From NCBI GenBank assembly GCA_025084515.1, contig JAJAGP010000355.1, positions 62,001 to 126,000 of the forward strand: a DNA stretch of 64,000 nucleotides, written 5' to 3'. Shown here in pieces: positions 62,701 through 64,000 of the stretch (its first letter is position 1; each line of letters begins with the position of its first letter). Source of the stretch: Ancistrus triradiatus (lineage: Eukaryota; Chordata; Actinopteri; Siluriformes; Loricariidae). The notes under the pieces are model-generated. The model saw only the letters and a program-made list of their open reading frames with translations, made no database searches and was not told the origin of the DNA. The position numbers and the translations under genes were made by a program.

Positions 62701-63302
62701 TGTGGGAGCTGCTCGTGCTTGTCGGTGGATCAAACAATCCATCCGGAGCCTGCTGGCCATGTCTGCCTGCCCTCACGGAACCACTGCTCCCAACACCCCC
62801 TAACAGCTAGGTCAGAACGGTCTAGATTATGGGCAATTCATCGAAACATCCATCCTGCTTCTCTCAGTCCAATGATGTGTCTTACACATAACATCTACTT
62901 TGCCAAATGTGGTTGGGTTCTGTTCTGAGTCTCGGTGCTCTCAAAGTTTCTTCCTCTGAGTTTTCGGTGCTACTGTCACTGTAGGTTTGCCCAATTGAGG
63001 CAGTGAGCCTAAACATTTTAATACTTGTTTGAGACAATGGTCTATTGGAAAAAGTACTATGAAAATAAATGTGAAGTTCATTGTCTCCTGCTCGGTGTTC
63101 AATATTTCTTTCTTTCTAAAAGTAGAAAAGCTAATAAATGGCTAAAGAGACGTGCTGCAACAGTGTAGCAGTTTATGACTAATTTGTGAAAGATTCCTGT
63201 TTATTGTTTCAATATCTATGTATGTCGGTTTTGATGGTCAACAAGTTGAAAGTCATTCTTGGTATCATCAGTTGTCTACTTACCAGTTAAGTTCGTGTCC
63301 AT
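38461..63302 (-). CDS. ccdc87: ccdc87, coiled-coil domain-containing protein 87 (gene span, 20 coding exons)
   Basis: CCDC87 is a sperm- and testis-associated vertebrate protein of unclear biochemistry. Minus-strand coding exons, 5' to 3': 63284-63302, 59511-59653, 59058-59308, 58631-58814, 58426-58516, 56999-57216, 56677-56913, 56355-56531, 56137-56241, 52250-52453, 50167-50283, 49882-50003, 49549-49678, 48239-48432, 48067-48182, 47727-47761, 47297-47461, 43753-43867, 39927-40069, 38461-38700. All introns are GT-AG, phases agree throughout and no stop interrupts the frame, giving about 1,001 residues against about 849 in human. Diagnostic matches to human CCDC87 are the CEQLYFHYLH region, LDMAIKYSSHA, ASDPKRFF, and VEMLYWLQQ..RRV (here IEMLYWLQQERRV) near the C-terminus. 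Less certain are the 3' edge of exon 6 and the 5' edges of exons 8 and 9. Human CCDC87 is a single-exon gene as far as I know, so the split form here is notable. Confidence 0.92.
39480..39900 (+). repeat. Dispersed repeat (also at 27985)
   Basis: Longer version of the 27985 repeat: gatgctggagttttgaaaca, ggtggctggatatttttgtt, ctgtgtctgatccaatcaca, tgatctgtgggggtcctgtg. It ends just before ccdc87 exon 19. No clear termini. Confidence 0.6.
39927..40069 (-). CDS. ccdc87: ccdc87 exon 19
   Basis: Encodes PRGNSLTRMKEASHREKLQ.. to SSFNDIVTYK (human HRKLNLMESSLVSLL and GEPVTFK). Donor AAG|gtaagc. Confidence 0.94.
40310..42400 (-). mobile_element. LINE retrotransposon (L2/CR1-like), 5'-truncated
   Basis: The minus-strand ORF 41510-42130 (206 residues) is the C-terminal end of a non-LTR reverse transcriptase: LRVTFDSDLSFDEHISSI, KLVHAFITSRLDDCNTLLTG, KLQLVQNAAARVLTRTRKFD, LHWLPVKFRIDYKILFLTYK and ALHGLAPHYLSELL. 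Upstream, LADDTQLTLSA at about 42265-42297 is a decayed YADD active-site motif in another frame. A 3' UTR of about 1.2 kb follows, ending in aaatctgacttaac-like sequence. Located in a ccdc87 intron. Confidence 0.88.
40741..41226. repeat. Tandem duplication inside the LINE 3' UTR
   Basis: Two copies start with tattagttattgattaagag, at 40741 and 41038 (297-base offset). They share the following cacagtgtttattaacaa, gaaagaggagaactggta and agagggatcacatgagac. Confidence 0.8.
42640..43502 (-). mobile_element. Tc1-like transposon, family A, degraded
   Basis: Right terminal repeat complete (caagcaccactg). Transposase N-terminal half only, with many small indels (VRNKEISEGLRKRVLMLIR, gtacacactctgtctgact). 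The C-terminal half and left end are absent. Confidence 0.82.
43753..43867 (-). CDS. ccdc87: ccdc87 exon 18
   Basis: Encodes AIAAWEQAAQLIQQREL.. to RMASDPKRFFQQ, aligned with human VNAWERALKPIQLREAL and QASNPNRFF; a predicted coiled-coil helix. Confidence 0.95.
43868..44760. other. ccdc87 intron sequence, nothing recognised
   Basis: Includes a T-rich tract (44672-44700). No exon or transposon was recognised. Confidence 0.4.
44763..45665 (+). mobile_element. Tc1-like transposon, family C, one end
   Basis: The left end follows TA with cactgcctggccaaaaaaag. The transposase is distinct from A and B: FQKGLIVGMHQAEKTSKEVA, TVQRIIKKWQGSGE, SDESRFTLFQSDG and GGGAMIWV. Frameshifted, and the C-terminal Glu region and right end are absent. 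In a ccdc87 intron. Confidence 0.85.
46148..47185 (+). mobile_element. Tc1-like transposon, family A, 5'-truncated
   Basis: Begins at the transposase segment RVIVGEVTNEPRVTSKQLK. A long open stretch (46217-46579) covers NVNVHESTIRRTLNNN through WTDETKIELF to FAASGQ, then frameshifts. Right terminal repeat complete (gcaccactg). In a ccdc87 intron. Confidence 0.92.
47297..47461 (-). CDS. ccdc87: ccdc87 exon 17
   Basis: Fifty-five codons ending in the strongly conserved SETERLDMAIKYSSHAHRDQ (human DKDRLDMTIKYSSNARLRQ). Acceptor gttacag, donor AAG|gtagga. The 3' end of a family A transposon lies about 110 bases away in the following intron. Confidence 0.95.
47727..47761 (-). CDS. ccdc87: ccdc87 exon 16 (35 bases)
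   Basis: A micro-exon encoding VKQPDVEHPQM. Acceptor tgcttcag, donor ATG|gtaagt. Skipping it would break the frame between exons 15 and 17. Confidence 0.82.
48067..48182 (-). CDS. ccdc87: ccdc87 exon 15
   Basis: Encodes KQQENRNTLKSQ.. and the conserved AYVPGLWNVNTVLMGGLWKEP (human FVPGEWDWNTVLEHRLG). The donor A|gtaagt is strong. Confidence 0.93.
48239..48432 (-). CDS. ccdc87: ccdc87 exon 14
   Basis: Encodes ESDYLSVVFHLYDSDSSDEDG.. through FTMPVYDAL, an acidic loop flanked by conserved sequence (human TDFLHVIFQMH). Its donor TATT|gtaatg opens an intron of only 56 bases. Confidence 0.9.
48433..49548. other. ccdc87 intron 13, nothing recognised
   Basis: AT-rich intron. No transposon or additional exon that keeps phase was found. 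Confidence 0.5.
49549..49678 (-). CDS. ccdc87: ccdc87 exon 13
   Basis: Encodes KRTEVAVDRKRP.. and the conserved YATWYKWWKANITVDDCLNY..SNQ (human SWKTTLSVDDYFKYLTNH). Acceptor gaaagcag, donor CAG|gtgatt. Confidence 0.93.
49882..50003 (-). CDS. ccdc87: ccdc87 exon 12
   Basis: Encodes DSMIEPAMSNADLPPSL.. to CVPYVRSESH plus two bases of Arg. The donor AG|gtgcat joins the following exon to make an intact Arg codon. Confidence 0.9.
50167..50283 (-). CDS. ccdc87: ccdc87 exon 11
   Basis: Encodes IDPLWAQRFDQNLFVGTEIKA.. to DYFSFDE, matching the human NFVGSTTREVYKELMS and HLHFDQ region. Phase 0 at both ends. Confidence 0.93.
50516..51452 (+). mobile_element. Tc1-like transposon, family A, both outer ends missing
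   Basis: Starts inside the left terminal repeat (agaatgttctatatttctgc) and stops inside the right one (tatgcagaaatatagaaa). About 700 bases of the 5' coding region are deleted, and a short block around ttttggtttaaaagaaaagt is duplicated at 50660 and 50710. Ends against family F. Confidence 0.86.
51453..51900 (+). mobile_element. Tc1-like fragment, family F
   Basis: Plus-strand pieces LQWVKRHKHWTVHDGKHVVW and SDESCFWLHVNDAKAS carry the first-Asp region of a Tc1 transposase unlike A-D. AYTELLDNQVLPHY at 51838-51880 is the matching later part. The ends are unclear. Confidence 0.65.
52250..52453 (-). CDS. ccdc87: ccdc87 exon 10
   Basis: Sixty-eight codons from RLDQEEKQMMKSQIEV through VNISLNPPVYNDLTGE. 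The last part corresponds to human ..GALYNHLAGELDP. Acceptor tctgacag, donor GAG|gtatag. Confidence 0.92.
52773..53716 (+). mobile_element. Chimeric Tc1 element: family A left half, family B right end
   Basis: The left end after TA is cagtggtacttgaaag with the family A N-terminal transposase (MAQTKERFLGSS; KWRKFKTIVPLPRSGRPTKI; VTSKQLKASLILANVNVHD). At about 53414 it switches to family B C-terminal sequence (agtgtgtgcaaacctggtga) and the family B right end (ttttttgccccccctg), followed by TA. Confidence 0.9.
53719..54320. other. ccdc87 intron sequence, nothing recognised
   Basis: AT-rich. No exon, and no repeat with a second copy here. Confidence 0.4.
54323..55795 (-). mobile_element. Tc1-like transposon, family D, both ends
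   Basis: Left end ta|caaccaaaagaaaaagctg, right end ctggggttg|ta. Minus-strand transposase remains NGHLYFCDGSINAEKNIEI, LEQHKLPSRRLYQG and SGNVYCGQTNQY. About 200 bases shorter than 22575-24260 and heavily frameshifted. Confidence 0.85.
55805..55964 (-). mobile_element. Solo family A terminal repeat
   Basis: ggttctctatatgtagtttt through gggttcacaaactttcaagc and agcactg, a lone diverged right terminus directly behind a family D copy. Confidence 0.75.
56137..56241 (-). CDS. ccdc87: ccdc87 exon 9
   Basis: Encodes DTDSVDKSEADLPPLI.. to LQRLTYMLQ. The acceptor ggtacag, 10 bases beyond the more obvious ttttttgtag, is the one that keeps the phase with exon 8. LPPL resembles the proline-rich LPPLL of human CCDC87. 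Confidence 0.82.
56355..56531 (-). CDS. ccdc87: ccdc87 exon 8
   Basis: Encodes a basic AAKKKDKANK stretch, then SSSNDEDILLLLREECKR and IPALIPWTKPDK. The acceptor taccag is poor in pyrimidines, so the true 5' edge could differ. Donor AAA|gtataa. Confidence 0.78.
56677..56913 (-). CDS. ccdc87: ccdc87 exon 7
   Basis: Seventy-nine codons from GCHSMPNLQRETLLEES to HIENVFQK. The MPNLQRE motif parallels human MPSLREG. Acceptor gtctctcag, donor AAA|gttcgt (weak). Confidence 0.86.
56999..57216 (-). CDS. ccdc87: ccdc87 exon 6
   Basis: Encodes SSKPAMAVEEVDEWIYEKH.. through WIPKLCKF. Two weak donors keep phase: TTT|gtctat at 56999 and TTA|gtgccc at 56981. Choosing between them changes the protein by six residues. 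Confidence 0.8.
57416..58303 (-). mobile_element. Tc1-like transposon, family A, internally deleted, both ends
   Basis: TA at both sides and complete terminal repeats, but only 888 bases: the 5' two-thirds of the transposase is deleted near 58057-58092. The C-terminal part MEMLWKDLKRAANVRKPTNI..LINSYRKR is readable. In a ccdc87 intron. Confidence 0.93.
58426..58516 (-). CDS. ccdc87: ccdc87 exon 5
   Basis: Encodes IQEKIGDLELELTND.. to TEAH plus one base of a Cys codon. Acceptor ccaactttag, donor CACT|gtatga. A family A transposon lies immediately downstream in the intron, about 120 bases away. Confidence 0.85.
58631..58814 (-). CDS. ccdc87: ccdc87 exon 4
   Basis: Encodes LNVHSIKRSIAVG.. through KKTVEQDLQE, a low-complexity, probably disordered linker. 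Acceptor gtttgcag, donor GAG|gtagtt. Confidence 0.87.
59058..59308 (-). CDS. ccdc87: ccdc87 exon 3, conserved N-terminal helical region
   Basis: Encodes VTVIMSEVSLVWRDLCRL.. and the family-typical block CEQLYFHYLHWL followed by RVAAQLASDVSRL, equivalent to human SEQLFLRYLHLL and LAASLARD. The donor is CT|gtaaga. Confidence 0.93.
59511..59653 (-). CDS. ccdc87: ccdc87 exon 2
   Basis: Encodes RIQEATSSASEEII.. through HSVCSEDHDAM. Acceptor tctcttag, donor ATG|gttggt. Low conservation, but an open frame with matching phase. Confidence 0.82.
59955..61010 (+). mobile_element. Tc1-like transposon, family D, plus orientation
   Basis: Transposase fragments WTRWKCVLWSDES-like (ITRWKCVLWSDESVFGIFFG), YQQQVQKLGSVMVWGWVNAL and further to the C-terminal CLQS-region. 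The right terminal repeat is missing. In ccdc87 intron 1. Confidence 0.8.
61011..61505. other. ccdc87 intron 1 sequence, nothing recognised
   Basis: AT-rich; no repeat recognised. Confidence 0.4.
61513..61702 (+). repeat. tRNA-derived SINE, family 1 (well preserved)
   Basis: Head gtcggtggtagcggttaagg, B box ccagggttcaaatccc, body ccactgttgggtccttgagc and tail gctgtaaatgtaaatg. The cleanest of the six copies. Confidence 0.88.
61853..62420 (+). mobile_element. Family D 3' part
   Basis: Repeats gcagcattaatgcagaaaag..ttgagtg found at 60781, then goes to the right side (gcattttccatatcattcca..cttgtgatgatttgg). The transposase C-terminus is missing. Confidence 0.7.
62530..62780 (-). mobile_element. 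Tc1-like transposase fragment
   Basis: Minus-strand SVWTISRWIAQGNLLSRQPL followed by TASHRLLQLQWCHE is the linker between DNA-binding and catalytic domains of a Tc1 transposase, possibly family F. Flanks are not element-like. Confidence 0.6.
62900..63080 (+). repeat. LINE 3' end, second subfamily
   Basis: ctctcaaagtttcttcctct, gtgctactgtcactgtaggt and gtttgagacaatggtctatt parallel the LINE tail at 17930 but are diverged. Ends aaaataaatgtgaag. Confidence 0.6.
63284..63302 (-). CDS. ccdc87: ccdc87 exon 1, start codon
   Basis: The coding part is ATG plus five codons (MDTNLT) and one base, followed by a strong donor gtaagt. It joins in phase to exon 2 (G|AT). The assignment rests on phase and donor quality rather than homology, because the segment is too short to align. 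Confidence 0.7.
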
Positions 63303-63560
63303 ACGAACTCGTCAAGTCAAAACAGAACGGAAAGGTTGGGCAGTTTAGCTAAGCTCTAACTAACTCAAAACCCAGCAAAGTGAAGGTCAGTCCAACGGTT
63401 TTGCTAGTAACCCATTTTCTGTTTCTAAAACGACAAGTTCATTTGGAAATAAGAAGTCAAACGTTAACGTTTTGCTTTCAAACTGTATGTCCTTTCGTTA
63501 ATGTGATTTACGAATAACAGCAGCCCGGGACACCTGCGTCTGTAACAGTATCCAAGCACA
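63303..63560 (-). promoter_or_regulatory. Presumed 5' UTR and promoter of ccdc87
   Basis: Repeat-free sequence immediately upstream of the ccdc87 ATG. No TATA box stands out. The next Tc1 copy starts at 63655. Confidence 0.35.
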
Positions 63561-63654
63561 GTCCGTTGCTTAGGTGCTATTAATGTGGAACAGCAGTGGG
63601 AGGAGTGCTGATGCTCCTCCTACTGTCAGCACCCCCTAACTGCAACTACACTTC

Positions 63655-64000
63655 CAGTGGTGCTGGAAAGTTTGTGAACCCTTCTATCTTTCTGCGACAG
63701 TATGACCTAAAACATCATCAGATTTTCACATAAGCCCTACAAGTAGATAAAGAGAACCCAGTTAAACAAATGAGGCATAAATATTATATATGAAAATGAT
63801 CCAATATTACATATTAGTGAGTGTCAAAAGTATGTGACCCTCTAGGATTGGCAGTTAATTTGAAGGTGAAATTAGAGTCAGGTGTTTTCAATCAATGGGA
63901 TGCCAATCAGGTGTGAGTGGGCACCCTGTTTTATTTAAAGAACAGGGATCTATCAAAGTCTGCTCTCGTCACAAACACATGTTTGTGGAAGTGTGTCCTG
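63655..64000 (+). mobile_element. Tc1-like transposon, family A, continues past the window
   Basis: Left terminal repeat cagtggtgctggaaagtttg and sequence up to just before the transposase start codon. The base pair before it is not TA in this copy (cttc). The right end is outside. Confidence 0.88.

Overview
The window is vertebrate genomic DNA, almost certainly from a teleost. It has GT-AG split genes, a tRNA-derived SINE, LINE 3' ends and a very heavy load of decayed Tc1/mariner elements, several of them common in catfish and characin genomes. An otophysan host is a guess from repeat content only.

Two multi-exon genes lie on the minus strand. The first is pnpla8 (calcium-independent phospholipase A2 gamma), nine coding exons from about 32.2 kb down to the stop at 19336. 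The catalytic domain is complete: glycine-rich loop, GVSTG nucleophile elbow, Asp-Gly-Gly and a C-terminal SKL. Only the extreme N-terminal exon(s) could not be placed. The second is ccdc87, assembled here as 20 coding exons from the ATG at 63302 to the TAA at 38461. All exon phases agree and there is no internal stop, giving about 1,000 codons. Between the two genes a plus-strand single-exon ORF of 133 codons (33299-33700) starts divergently from pnpla8; I do not recognise it.

Layout: 1-12.5 kb is repeat-dominated. 12.6-13.2 kb is a CpG-rich block with a consensus donor on the minus strand. It probably marks the first exon of a gene leaving the window to the left, and human gene order next to PNPLA8 suggests nrcam. 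13.4-19.1 kb holds Tc1, SINE and LINE copies. 19.3-32.2 kb is pnpla8, with intronic Tc1 elements. 32.6-34.5 kb is the intergenic region with a non-autonomous Tc1 element and the unknown ORF. 34.6-38.4 kb is repeats. 38.5-63.3 kb is ccdc87, whose introns hold most of the remaining elements. 63.65 kb to the end starts another Tc1.

For bookkeeping the Tc1-like families carry local labels. A: ends in cagtggtgcttgaaag. B: ends in cagtggggcaaaaaag. C: ends in cactgcctggcc. D: ends in caaccccaaatcag. E: ends in cactatatggacaaaag. F-J: fragments. Every transposase copy seen is broken. The genes show no operon-like or shared-pathway logic: PNPLA8 is a mitochondrial/peroxisomal phospholipase and CCDC87 a sperm-associated coiled-coil protein. 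The most unusual structures are a chimeric A/B transposon with ends from different families, a hAT-like element with a perfect 8-bp target duplication inside a Tc1 copy, and the highly split ccdc87 gene.
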